The notes: generated by a model not told the origin, from the sequence alone. Positions 1-6,874 are shown, counted from the first letter of the stretch. The stretch is DNA of 7,560 nt from Saprospiraceae bacterium (GCA_027031145.1 JALVEG010000550.1:1-7560), one strand, 5' to 3'. Made by a program: numbers and translations.

Positions 1-464
1 CACAATATTCATTGGGATTTCTTTATTCGCACGGGAAAGAGCCGATAGACAAATCCAAAGCTTTGTATTGGTATGAAAAAGCAGCAAATCAAAATCATAT
101 CAAGTCACAATTTCAGGCAGGTGTTATGTACGATAAAGATAATGGTATCCCGGAGAACAAAGCCAAGGCGTTGAAATGGTTTAAAAAATGTGCGGAATTG
201 GGAGATGTAAAATGTCAATTTAATACAGGATATTTTTATGAAACTGGTTCAGGTACTAAAAAAGATCTAAAAAAGGCTTTGTATTGGTATCAAAAAGCAG
301 CAAATGCCAATGATAGTAAAGCCCAATACAATTTAGGCTTATTATATTTGAATGGTGATGGGGTAAAACAAGATTTGAAAAAAGCATATTTTTGGTTGAA
401 TAAGGCTAAAGAAGGAGGCAATAGTACTGCCAAACGGGTTCTTGACGAATTGTCTAAAAAGTAA
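1..464 (+). CDS. Sel1-repeat (TPR-like) protein, 5' end missing
   Basis: This is the C-terminal part of a Sel1-like repeat protein. The reading frame is open to the left edge (Q-Y-S from position 3 directly precedes L-G-F-L-Y), so the TTG at 12 is an internal leucine, not a start. Four repeats of 35-36 residues are visible: 3-107, 108-215, 216-323 and 324-431. Each shows the family pattern (G at position 5, Y at 8, GxG or similar near 11-13, then KA..W..KA), followed by a 10-residue lysine-rich tail and a TAA stop. Sel1 repeats form antiparallel alpha-helical solenoids that bind other proteins; the partner is not evident here. Repeats 1 and 3 remain nearly identical at DNA level in their helix-B segments. 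Any signal peptide or extra domain lies outside the window. The gene converges on the ABC-F gene, with 2 bp between stop codons. Family assignment is firm; function is open. Confidence 0.9.
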   Translation, partial: QYSLGFLYSHGKEPIDKSKALYWYEKAANQNHIKSQFQAGVMYDKDNGIPENKAKALKWFKKCAELGDVKCQFNTGYFYETGSGTKKDLKKALYWYQKAANANDSKAQYNLGLLYLNGDGVKQDLKKAYFWLNKAKEGGNSTAKRVLDELSKK

Positions 465-466
465 AA

Positions 467-2383
467 CTACAACTTTTCTACTTTCTCCTGTATGACTTCC
501 CAATCTTCCATTGCATTATCCAATTCTTGTTTTTTGTCAGTATGAAGTTTGAATTTTTCCGGTGCATCATTGCGTGAATGAAATTCAGGATCCAGCATCA
601 ATGTCTCCAATTGTTCGATTTCTTTTTCCAGTTTTTCAATTTTTCTTTCAATTTTTTGAAGCTCTCTTTGTAGGGATTTTCTTTCTTCGTAAGACAATTT
701 GGAAGCCGGTTTTTTTACGGTTTTAGTATCGGAACCTGATATACTATTTTTTAGTTCGATCTTTCTAATATCATCGATTTGTCTCTTCTCAAGAAAATAA
801 TTTATGTCACCCAGATATGTTTTGAGTTTGTGATCCCTGAATTCTACGGTTTTATCTGTTAATCCGGATAAAAATTCCCTGTCGTGAGAAACAATTATCA
901 TCGAACCATTATAATCCAACAAAGCTTGTTTAAGAACATTTTTGGATAATATGTCCAGGTGATTAGTAGGTTCGTCAAGTACCAAAAAATTGAATGGGCG
1001 AAGTAGCATTACGGCAATGGCAAGTCGTGCTTTTTCCCCTCCGCTTAATACCACGACCTTTTTTTCCACATCTTCACCGCTGAACAAAAATGCCCCCAAT
1101 AATTTTCTAATATTGGTTCTTGTTTCAGCAGTAGCATTGTTTTCCATTGTCTCCAGAACTGTCAATTTTGTATCAAGCAAGTCGGATTGATTTTGGGCAT
1201 AATATCCTATTTTTACGTTATGTCCTAAAGTCACATTACCACTTTCGTAATTTAAATTATTTACGATTATTTTAGCAAGAGTCGTTTTGCCCTGACCATT
1301 TTGACCAACAAAAGATATTTTTTCACCTCTTTCCAAAGTGAGATCGATATCTTTCAAAACAGTGTTGTTTCCGTATGATTTAGTCAGTTTTTCTGCTTTT
1401 ACCACTATTCTGCCTGATCTGTCGGCAGGTGGAAAAATCAGTTTCATCGCTTTTGTATCAAACTCATCGATTTCGATTTTCTCCATCTTATCAAGCTGTT
1501 TTTGCATAGATTGAGCCAGTTTGGTCTTAGTGGCTTTAGCCATAAACCGTTCGATTGTTCTTTCTTTTTGCTTTATGACAGCTTGTTGATTTGTGTATGC
1601 TGCTATCAGTTTTTCTCTTCTTTCTTTTCGCAGTTCGACAAATTTTGTATATGGAGCAGGATAATCATAGACTTTTGCATTTTCTATTTCGATTGTTCTT
1701 TTAGTCACATTATCAAGGAATCTTTGATCATGAGAAATCAAAAGTACAGCCCCTGAGTAAGATTTCAAATATTCCTCCAGCCAAATAATAGCTTCTATAT
1801 CCAGATGATTTGTAGGTTCATCCAGCATAATATAATCGGGTTGTCGAAGCAAAAGTTTTGCCAGTTCCACTCTGATCTGCCATCCACCGCTGAATTCTTT
1901 TATTTTTCTGGAAAAATCTTTGTTTTCAAAACCCAGTCCTTTTAGTACTTTTTCTATATTTCCCTTTAAACTGCCAACATCATGATGTTTTATTATATCA
2001 TTCAATGCAACCATTTTTTCAACGAGTTGCAAATAAGATTTTGAATGAAAATCCTCTCTTGTAGCTAATTCTATTTCGATTTTTTTAAGCTCATCTTCCA
2101 TTTGATTGATTTCATCAAAAGCGGAAAGAGTTTCTTCCATAACTGTATATTCAGGATTAAGATTTAATTCCTGTTTTAAGTATCCGGTAGTTTTATTATT
2201 TGGAATAAGCACTTGTCCCGTATCAGGAGTTATTTCCTTCAAAATAATTTTAAAAAGAGTTGTCTTTCCCGCACCGTTTCTTCCTACTATCCCTATTTTG
2301 TCATTATCCTTGATGGTAAATCCTATATTGTCAAACAATACGCGGTCACCAAAAAACAATGAAAGATTTGATATATTGATCAT
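467..2383 (-). CDS. ABC-F family ATPase (translation factor type)
   Basis: A complete 638-residue soluble protein with two ATP-binding cassettes and no membrane segment, as in the ABC-F family, whose studied members bind the ribosomal E site and help stalled ribosomes. NBD1 has Walker A GRNGAGKTT (34-42), an arm-like helical insertion (about 85-150), signature FSGGWQ (164-169), Walker B YIMLDEP with catalytic E189, TNHLD, and switch H218. A charged helical linker at about 240-320 is in the place of the P-site tRNA interaction motif. NBD2 has Walker A GQNGQGKTT (360-368), LSGGE (446-450), LVLDEP with E471, and H500. Residues from about 540 to the end form a Lys/Glu-rich coiled coil, as in the Uup/YheS/YdiF-like subgroups. 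All catalytic residues are present. The MINISNLS start is typical and has a promoter-like element 29 bp upstream. The subgroup, and any role in antibiotic protection, cannot be settled from sequence alone; a housekeeping role is more likely. Confidence 0.96.
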   Translation of the reverse strand: MINISNLSLFFGDRVLFDNIGFTIKDNDKIGIVGRNGAGKTTLFKIILKEITPDTGQVLIPNNKTTGYLKQELNLNPEYTVMEETLSAFDEINQMEDELKKIEIELATREDFHSKSYLQLVEKMVALNDIIKHHDVGSLKGNIEKVLKGLGFENKDFSRKIKEFSGGWQIRVELAKLLLRQPDYIMLDEPTNHLDIEAIIWLEEYLKSYSGAVLLISHDQRFLDNVTKRTIEIENAKVYDYPAPYTKFVELRKERREKLIAAYTNQQAVIKQKERTIERFMAKATKTKLAQSMQKQLDKMEKIEIDEFDTKAMKLIFPPADRSGRIVVKAEKLTKSYGNNTVLKDIDLTLERGEKISFVGQNGQGKTTLAKIIVNNLNYESGNVTLGHNVKIGYYAQNQSDLLDTKLTVLETMENNATAETRTNIRKLLGAFLFSGEDVEKKVVVLSGGEKARLAIAVMLLRPFNFLVLDEPTNHLDILSKNVLKQALLDYNGSMIIVSHDREFLSGLTDKTVEFRDHKLKTYLGDINYFLEKRQIDDIRKIELKNSISGSDTKTVKKPASKLSYEERKSLQRELQKIERKIEKLEKEIEQLETLMLDPEFHSRNDAPEKFKLHTDKKQELDNAMEDWEVIQEKVEKL

Positions 2384-2411
2384 ATTTAGTTATTAGATAA
2401 AAATCCGGGTG

Positions 2412-2419
2412 CAAATTTA
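2412..2419 (-). promoter_or_regulatory. Bacteroidota -7 promoter element for the ABC-F gene
   Basis: On the - strand these bases read TAAATTTG, an exact match to the Bacteroidota -7 consensus TAnnTTTG. A start site about 7 bases downstream would give a leader of roughly 20 nt before the ATG at 2383. I see no clear TTTG -33 partner at the usual spacing, so this is one half of a promoter. Confidence 0.5.
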
Positions 2420-2489
2420 TTGATTGAAATCGATAATGAAGAAAAAGCTAAAGATAATTTTTGTATTTCATTTTGTTATTTTCCTTTTT

Positions 2490-2542
2490 AGCCACTAATG
2501 CACTAATATTTTCCTTGATTATTCGTGCATTCGTGGCTTTTT
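2490..2542 (+). repeat. Imperfect inverted repeat, terminator-like on + strand
   Basis: The left arm agccactaatgcactaat (2490-2507) pairs with attcgtgcattcgtggct (2521-2538) at 16 of 18 positions across a 13-nt loop. The right arm runs into TTTTT (2538-2542), so on the + strand it looks like an intrinsic terminator. No + strand gene reads into it, and on the - strand the hairpin is not followed by a T run. It is better seen as a REP-like intergenic repeat. The right arm also occurs in the second direct-repeat copy at 3429-3446; the left arm does not. Confidence 0.6.
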
Positions 2543-2640
2543 AACACCTATTCATATTTCTGCAAATACATTTCCAAGCATCAAAACTACATATTTTATC
2601 ACATTTCCTACCTTACAAGACACTAAAATAACTTGTAAAG
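2518..2640. repeat. Direct repeat copy 1 (downstream of lipoprotein gene)
   Basis: About 123 bp that matches 3426-3545 in the same orientation. The first 27 bp (2518-2544 and 3426-3452) are identical, as is a 24-bp block (2608-2631 and 3514-3537). By eye the whole is roughly 85% identical with a few small gaps. There is no coding potential. This copy lies just beyond the 3' end of the lipoprotein gene. Confidence 0.85.
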
Positions 2641-2697
2641 TTGGGTGAATAGATATATTAATACTTTCTCTCTCCGTAAAAGCAATATCTATAAGTG

Positions 2698-3378
2698 CTA
2701 CTCCACCTTAAACAAATGCACGCCTCCTATATGATTATGTCTATACCAGTCATTATATGCCGTAGTATTATAGTACTTTCGAGGGCTCAATTTCAAAAAT
2801 TCTTTATTGTTTCCTATACCATTATTTACACTTAACCCTGGTGCCCAGTATATAGTTGAACATTCACCGTTTACGGCATAGATATTCTGGCGGTCATATA
2901 AATCCCTAAATGTATTCAAACTGGATGGAAAAGTAAAGAAAAAAACACCTTTATATTTAGGTACTATCTTGAATTTTAAATAATATTCATTATTATTATA
3001 ATTGTGTTTAATATTATAGGTTATACGGTTTTTTGAAACTTTATATTTTATTGTATCTATAATATAATCAAATAATAGTAAGGAGTTACTCATTTGTGAG
3101 CCATTAAACGTATCAATTTTTGCAATTCCACATTTAGTATAAAAATTTATACTATCAAAGAGAAACTCATCGGTAGAATCCTGATCCCAAAGTTTATTGG
3201 GAAATTGAGATGTAATCGTAATAGTATCTCCAATATGCAATACACTGTCGGGAGGATCAAAACGGACAGGAATATCAAAATGATGCCAATAATAACGGTC
3301 ACATACAGAATCATTGTTGGGAGTAGGGCAAGCACAAAATATTGTGCTAATAGTCAGGATAAAAAATAATTTTTTCAT
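2698..3378 (-). CDS. Putative secreted lipoprotein, unknown function
   Basis: I do not recognise a named family. Starting at the ATG at 3378 gives 226 residues beginning MKKLFFILTISTIFCAC: a short positive N-terminus, a hydrophobic core and a lipobox-like FCA-C, so C17 is the likely lipidated residue, followed by Pro-Thr-Pro. A longer version from a TTG at 3405 would put nine unsuited residues before the signal peptide, so I reject it. After the signal the protein looks beta-rich with many aromatics. The stretch F-D-I-P...F-D-P-P-D-S-V-L-H-I-G-D-T-I-T-I-T-S (about 34-57) has the look of an Ig-like or jelly-roll strand pair seen in many Bacteroidota surface lipoproteins. Other cysteines are at 15, 26, 83 and 173. 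It probably sits in the outer membrane or periplasm. It stands alone, flanked by two copies of a direct repeat. Lipoprotein status is an inference; no enzymatic motif is visible. Confidence 0.75.
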   Translation of the reverse strand: MKKLFFILTISTIFCACPTPNNDSVCDRYYWHHFDIPVRFDPPDSVLHIGDTITITSQFPNKLWDQDSTDEFLFDSINFYTKCGIAKIDTFNGSQMSNSLLLFDYIIDTIKYKVSKNRITYNIKHNYNNNEYYLKFKIVPKYKGVFFFTFPSSLNTFRDLYDRQNIYAVNGECSTIYWAPGLSVNNGIGNNKEFLKLSPRKYYNTTAYNDWYRHNHIGGVHLFKVE

Positions 3379-3398
3379 ATCTAAATCATATATAAACC

Positions 3399-3411
3399 GG
3401 TGCAAAGCACC
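3399..3411. repeat. Small perfect inverted repeat in lipoprotein leader
   Basis: GGTGC-aaa-GCACC forms a 5-bp perfect stem with a 3-nt loop, 21-33 bases upstream of the lipoprotein ATG. It could be a leader hairpin or an operator half-site pair. No adjacent TAnnTTTG element was found on the - strand to anchor a promoter, so its role is unknown. Confidence 0.35.
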
Positions 3412-3425
3412 AAAATTTGTATAAT

Positions 3426-3545
3426 ATTATTCGTGCATTCGTGGCTTTTTAAATCTATCTCATATCTGCAAACACATTTCCCTGTATCAAAATTACATAA
3501 TTTATCACATTTTCTACCTTACAAGACACTAAAATAAGGTGAAAA
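3426..3545. repeat. Direct repeat copy 2 (upstream of lipoprotein gene)
   Basis: Second copy of the repeat at 2518-2640, same orientation, about 908 bp away. It contains attcgtgcattcgtggct but lacks the pairing arm that forms the hairpin in copy 1, so the similarity starts inside the hairpin loop. The 785 bp between the two copies contain the lipoprotein gene and little else. Confidence 0.85.
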
Positions 3546-3779
3546 GTCCTTATTCATTAACAAATACTCTCAAAATTTTCCAAAAAGCTAAAAACCTATA
3601 AACAATCAAGGGGTTAATTCCTATATTGATATTTTAAACAAATTCTGAATTTAGTCAAAAGGGTGAAATCTTTATTTCTTGGTTAATGATTAATATTGAT
3701 AAATATACATTCAACTTCTCCCAAAGGGACAGGTTTCGGAGTTGTAGCCCATAAAGTCAATAAATAAAATAATGATTTA

Positions 3780-5291
3780 TTACCCCATAATCCCCAATAT
3801 TAAATACATTAATGCGGCTAAACTTCCTGCAGTTAATGCATAAGGAAGCTGGGTTTTGACATGGTCGATATGATCACTTGCCGATGCCATGGATGATATG
3901 ATCGTAGTATCTGAAATAGGTGAACTATGATCGCCGAATACACCTCCACCCAATGCAGCAGCAATGGTTAAATAAATATCCGCACCCATCGCCTGAGCCA
4001 TAGGTACAGCAATAGGAATCATAATTCCAAATGTGCCCCAGGAAGTGCCTGTGGAAAACGCTATAAAACTACTTATAACGAATATAATAAAAGGTACATA
4101 TGCGGGTGACAACCAATTTTTGGTGATGTCGGCTACATATTCTCCTGTATGCAGTTCTCTGGTTACCGCACTTATTGCAAAAGCCATCATCATCAACAAT
4201 GCTAAAGGCATAAGTTCTGAAATACCTTTAAGTGTATAATCAACCATGTCTTTTGTTTTCAGGATCTTTTGAAATCTATATAAAATAAATGCTACTACCA
4301 ATGAAATAATTACAGCCATCAAAACCGATGTTGAACCACTGCCATTTTCCATTGCAAAAAGAAATTTATTTAGTACGGTTGGTGCTTTTTCATATTCTGC
4401 CAATACTTCCTGTCCTTTGTCCCAGCCGGTATAAGCCAACATAAAGGGCATCATCGCAACCATAGTCAAAATAGGGATGAACATATTGTAAGCTTTATGT
4501 TTTACTCCTTTTATCGGTTTTGCTTTTATCAACTCATCCGATACTAAAGGTTTTGCATTGTCATTCATCAATTTGCCTGTTCGCTTAGTTCTTCGCTCAG
4601 CTTTTAGCATCGGACCGAAATCTTTACCTGTGATTATTAAAACAGGGACCATGATCAAAGCAAAAAGAGGATAAAAATTATATATCATGGATTTGAAAAG
4701 TACTGTGAGAGGATTGGAAAAGCCAATTAGAAATAGTTGTCCCATTATAAATGCTCCCCATGCATTCAGTGGAATAAGTATCGATGTCGGTGCCGAACTT
4801 GAGTCTGCAATATAGGCCAATTTTTCTCTTGGTATTTTTAATTTATCAAATACCGGTCTGAAAATTGTTCCCACAGTAAGTGATGAAATACTGGTTTCAA
4901 CAAAAATAATCACTCCTGTTGCCCATGCCATTAACTGAATAAGTTTTCTTTTTCCTTTAGGGCTTCGATTTTCAAGTTTATCAAGCATTTTATCCATCAT
5001 TTTGACAAAACCCAATACTCCTCCCGATTTTTGAACCAATAATATTAATGCTCCTACCAATGCACTAAACATTATCGTACGCGTATTCCCGGGGTCTTGA
5101 AATACATTTACCAATGCTTCGACGGTGGACATAATGCTGGTCCACATATGCCCGTTGCTGATGATCATCCATCCAAGCCAGATACCAAATAATAAAGAAA
5201 GATAAACCTGTTTTCTCCAAATAGCGATTATAATTGCTATTACAGGTGGTAAAATCGATAAAAATCCATAGCTGACAGCATGATCTTCCAT
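3780..5291 (-). CDS. NhaC-family Na+/H+ antiporter
   Basis: A 503-residue polytopic inner-membrane protein of the Na+/H+ antiporter NhaC family (ion transporter superfamily). It is expected to exchange cytoplasmic Na+ for external H+ for pH and sodium homeostasis; some relatives couple to organic anions instead. About 12-13 hydrophobic segments are visible, for example near 10-25, 28-45, 72-87, 118-132, 203-221, 268-288, 321-339, 358-375, 397-413, 418-434, 437-455 and 483-501. Diagnostic motifs are FVETSISSLTVG (130-141), the ADSSSAPTS...PLNAWGAF block (162-181), STGTSWGTFG (413-422), and GGGVFGDHSSPISDTT (448-463) followed by SDHIDHVKTQLPYA (472-485). The GDHxSPISDTT and SDHIDHV motifs are the family hallmark. 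The ATG at 5291 lies 10 bp after the previous gene's stop, so it is the last gene of a three-gene operon. Orthology to the characterised nhaC, and the ion transported, cannot be proved from sequence, so no symbol is given. Confidence 0.93.
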   Translation of the reverse strand: MEDHAVSYGFLSILPPVIAIIIAIWRKQVYLSLLFGIWLGWMIISNGHMWTSIMSTVEALVNVFQDPGNTRTIMFSALVGALILLVQKSGGVLGFVKMMDKMLDKLENRSPKGKRKLIQLMAWATGVIIFVETSISSLTVGTIFRPVFDKLKIPREKLAYIADSSSAPTSILIPLNAWGAFIMGQLFLIGFSNPLTVLFKSMIYNFYPLFALIMVPVLIITGKDFGPMLKAERRTKRTGKLMNDNAKPLVSDELIKAKPIKGVKHKAYNMFIPILTMVAMMPFMLAYTGWDKGQEVLAEYEKAPTVLNKFLFAMENGSGSTSVLMAVIISLVVAFILYRFQKILKTKDMVDYTLKGISELMPLALLMMMAFAISAVTRELHTGEYVADITKNWLSPAYVPFIIFVISSFIAFSTGTSWGTFGIMIPIAVPMAQAMGADIYLTIAAALGGGVFGDHSSPISDTTIISSMASASDHIDHVKTQLPYALTAGSLAALMYLILGIMG

Positions 5292-5301
5292 ATTGTTATT
5301 T

Positions 5302-6096
5302 TTAAGTTTTAGAAATTATGGTTTTCAGATACATATTGGGATATTCCATTAATTTGAATAAATCTTTTTCTTTATTTTCTTTATCTGATTTACATAAAGT
5401 TTTCAAGAGTTTTATATCAGAGTTCCACAAATTACCGTCAAAATACTCAAGTCCCTTGAAATCTCTTATTTTGTATAGTGATTTTGTACCATAACCTGTA
5501 CCCAGATAGATATATTTTAATTTATTTTCCTGACTCCATTTTATCATTCGCCACATCATCCACTTTCCCAGAGGAAAACTTTCAAGGTATTCAGTGTCAT
5601 AAAACGAAAACCAATAATGAAATATTTCATCATTGACAATTGCCAATACGTATCCTGTCAAATGATCGTTTTCCGGATTTGTAAATTCAAATATATCTGT
5701 TGCTATTCCTGAATTTAGGATATATTCAAATCGTTCAGGGTTCATGGCATTGCCGGAAAACCGTTCATTAGCATATTTCATGCAGAAATCGATGAATTTT
5801 TTATCTTTAATGTCAAAATCTTTCAGATCATATCTGACTATTTCAGGTACCGCACCATTTAATTTTCTGTTTACTCTCCTGTTTTCAGAAGAATCCATAA
5901 ATTTACTTAAATCTATTCTTAAACTTCTGGCAAGGTAAAACAAAGGATAATTTACTTCTGTTTTTCCTGTATAAGGCAGGAAGCCCTTATTATAAATACC
6001 GGAAATATCATTATCGCTTTCTTTAATGGCATATTCAGCATAACTAAATGTATAGCTCGAATAATCGTTTAAATATTCAGATTTAAATATTTTCAT
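5302..6096 (-). CDS. Ate1/Bpt-like aminoacyl-tRNA-protein transferase homologue
   Basis: A 264-residue protein resembling the N-end-rule transferases Ate1 and bacterial Bpt, which move an amino acid from aminoacyl-tRNA to a protein N-terminus using a GNAT-type fold. Matches recalled from the family, in order: the N-terminal region IYNKGFLPYTG (34-44), like the Bpt 'LLxxGFRRSG' segment; FMDSSENRRVNRKLN (66-80), like 'FxPSxSQRRxLRR'; KYANERFSGNAMNPERF (107-123), like 'YxxxRHxxGxMxPP'; and a C-terminal block at 174-224 with PLGKW, KLKYIYLGTGYG, a Y-K-I-R-D-F segment and LEYFDGNLW, like 'SLGTxxxLWxIxxAxxLxLxYxYLGYWI...YKxRFxPLE'. The N-terminal cysteine cluster is absent: only C105 and C235 occur in the whole protein, and the usual position reads NYPLFYLARSLRIDL (49-63). 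It is the middle gene of the operon, 14 bp after the membrane protein gene and 10 bp before the antiporter. A GNAT enzyme with another acyl donor is the alternative. Fold family is likely; activity is open. Confidence 0.72.
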   Translation of the reverse strand: MKIFKSEYLNDYSSYTFSYAEYAIKESDNDISGIYNKGFLPYTGKTEVNYPLFYLARSLRIDLSKFMDSSENRRVNRKLNGAVPEIVRYDLKDFDIKDKKFIDFCMKYANERFSGNAMNPERFEYILNSGIATDIFEFTNPENDHLTGYVLAIVNDEIFHYWFSFYDTEYLESFPLGKWMMWRMIKWSQENKLKYIYLGTGYGTKSLYKIRDFKGLEYFDGNLWNSDIKLLKTLCKSDKENKEKDLFKLMEYPNMYLKTIISKT

Positions 6097-6110
6097 TTGA
6101 AATTTTTCAA
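6097..6110. repeat. 14-bp inverted repeat filling the operon gap
   Basis: TTGAAA-tt-TTTCAA is a perfect 6-bp inverted repeat that occupies exactly the space between the stop of the membrane protein gene and the ATG of the transferase-like gene. It could mask or expose the start region in mRNA, but AT-rich DNA yields such repeats by chance. Confidence 0.35.
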
Positions 6111-6845
6111 TTAAACATTTAATGCTTTTTTCTTTTCAAAAAATCTATCATATATGAAAAATGGTAAATATAATATTCCAAACAGCAATAGAGCCAAAGG
6201 TTCAAGTTCAAGGATATAATTAGGCCATTCGGATAATATATTGTAGAGTGTTGTGGTATCCGGTTTTCCAAGCATAAACATATAATTGGCACCGATTTTC
6301 ATGTCGATAAACATTATTGTAAATGACAGGGCATTTAACCAAAACAATGCATAAAAAATATCTTTGAATTTCATTCTGTAATTGAATACAAAAATCCCGT
6401 AAAAAACACCTGTACTTAACCATGCATGCACAATCCAATATCTCCACCATTCATAATGAGGAAAAGAATCATGAAGGGTGGGAGTAAATAATGATTGAAA
6501 AGTTCCGGACATTATCCACAGAAAAAAAATACTCCATGCCAGTCTGCTTCTGAAATAATATGCAAGCAATAAAAACAATGGGGACAAGTTGCAAAGATGT
6601 AAAGGCAGATCTTCAGTCATATCAAAAGTTCCAGTGTATTTTTTTACGAAAATTTTTCCTATTTGGAAAAGAAAAACAAAAAGAAGTATCCCCGTAATAA
6701 AATTGTACTTTGCATCAATGGTTTTTAGTTTGCACTTTCCGATATAAATAAACAGAATACCGATAATCAGAAAAATAATAACGGAAATATAATGTTCCGT
6801 TGAATAATTAACAAACTTATTGTTTTCATATAAAAAGCTATGCAT
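6111..6845 (-). CDS. YwaF/TMEM164-like integral membrane protein (TIGR02206 type)
   Basis: A 244-residue membrane protein with about seven hydrophobic segments (near 18-36, 48-66, 82-97, 103-120, 135-153, 163-180 and 210-230). It matches my recall of the TIGR02206/YwaF family, whose eukaryotic relatives include TMEM164. Family-like features are LPLHLCNLSPL (80-90) with H83 and C85, the GTFQSLFTPTLHDSFPH block (114-130), H140 in the next helix, GANYMFMLGKP (185-195), and a YILELEPLAL...FGILYLPFF end (210-230). The bacterial proteins have no settled function. Human TMEM164 has been reported as an acyltransferase that makes ether phospholipids through a conserved cysteine, so H83/C85 could be catalytic, but that transfer of function is inference. 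It is the first gene of the operon; a weak TATATTTA element lies upstream. The ATG at 6845 is the only sensible start. Family confidence is good, function low. Confidence 0.82.
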   Translation of the reverse strand: MHSFLYENNKFVNYSTEHYISVIIFLIIGILFIYIGKCKLKTIDAKYNFITGILLFVFLFQIGKIFVKKYTGTFDMTEDLPLHLCNLSPLFLLLAYYFRSRLAWSIFFLWIMSGTFQSLFTPTLHDSFPHYEWWRYWIVHAWLSTGVFYGIFVFNYRMKFKDIFYALFWLNALSFTIMFIDMKIGANYMFMLGKPDTTTLYNILSEWPNYILELEPLALLLFGILYLPFFIYDRFFEKKKALNV

Positions 6846-6874
6846 ATCTGGTGAGATTTGTTAAAAAATTGTGG

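Larger units (their letters stand above)
2384..2697. other. Spacer between ABC-F gene and lipoprotein gene
   Basis: This 314-bp AT-rich stretch lies upstream of the ABC-F gene and downstream of the lipoprotein gene, both on the - strand. It holds the ABC-F promoter element, an imperfect hairpin (2490-2538) and the left copy of a ~120 bp direct repeat (2518-2640). I see no open frame of useful length and no classical - strand terminator for the lipoprotein gene. Confidence 0.7.
3379..3779. other. Spacer between lipoprotein gene and antiporter gene
   Basis: A 401-bp AT-rich non-coding stretch holding the lipoprotein leader, direct repeat copy 2 (3426-3545), about 165 bp of AT-rich sequence in which I see nothing clear, and a small island of higher GC (about 3718-3750). 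A weak AT-only inverted repeat (3759-3765 with 3775-3781) overlaps the antiporter stop codon but lacks the GC stem of a normal terminator. Confidence 0.7.

Noticed and set aside
12..464. TTG at position 12 as the start of the Sel1 protein
   Set aside because: The same frame is open to the left edge and completes the first Sel1 repeat, so the gene begins outside the window.
990..2396. Several + strand open frames (990-1190, 1502-1756, 2106-2396) inside or overlapping the ABC-F gene
   Set aside because: They lie antisense to a complete, motif-bearing gene, are Ser/Phe-rich in the way of reverse-strand shadows, and have no recognisable domains.
2613..2638. Stem TTACAAG/CTTGTAA in direct repeat copy 1 as a conserved hairpin
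   Set aside because: The right arm is not kept in copy 2 (GGTGAAAAG at the same place), so there is no sign that the pairing is conserved.
3147..3335. 62-residue hydrophobic - strand frame inside the lipoprotein gene
   Set aside because: It is a shifted frame of the lipoprotein coding sequence, and its hydrophobicity follows from the AT-rich composition.
2384..3779. CRISPR array or toxin-antitoxin locus around the direct repeats
   Set aside because: Only two long, diverged copies about 0.9 kb apart, with no regular spacers and no small paired genes.
4033..4239. + strand frame antisense to the antiporter gene
   Set aside because: Shadow of a conserved gene, with no start signal or domain.
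5744..6450. Open frames at 5744-5938 (+) and 6220-6450 (-) overlapping operon genes
   Set aside because: Both overlap better-supported genes over their whole length and show no family features.
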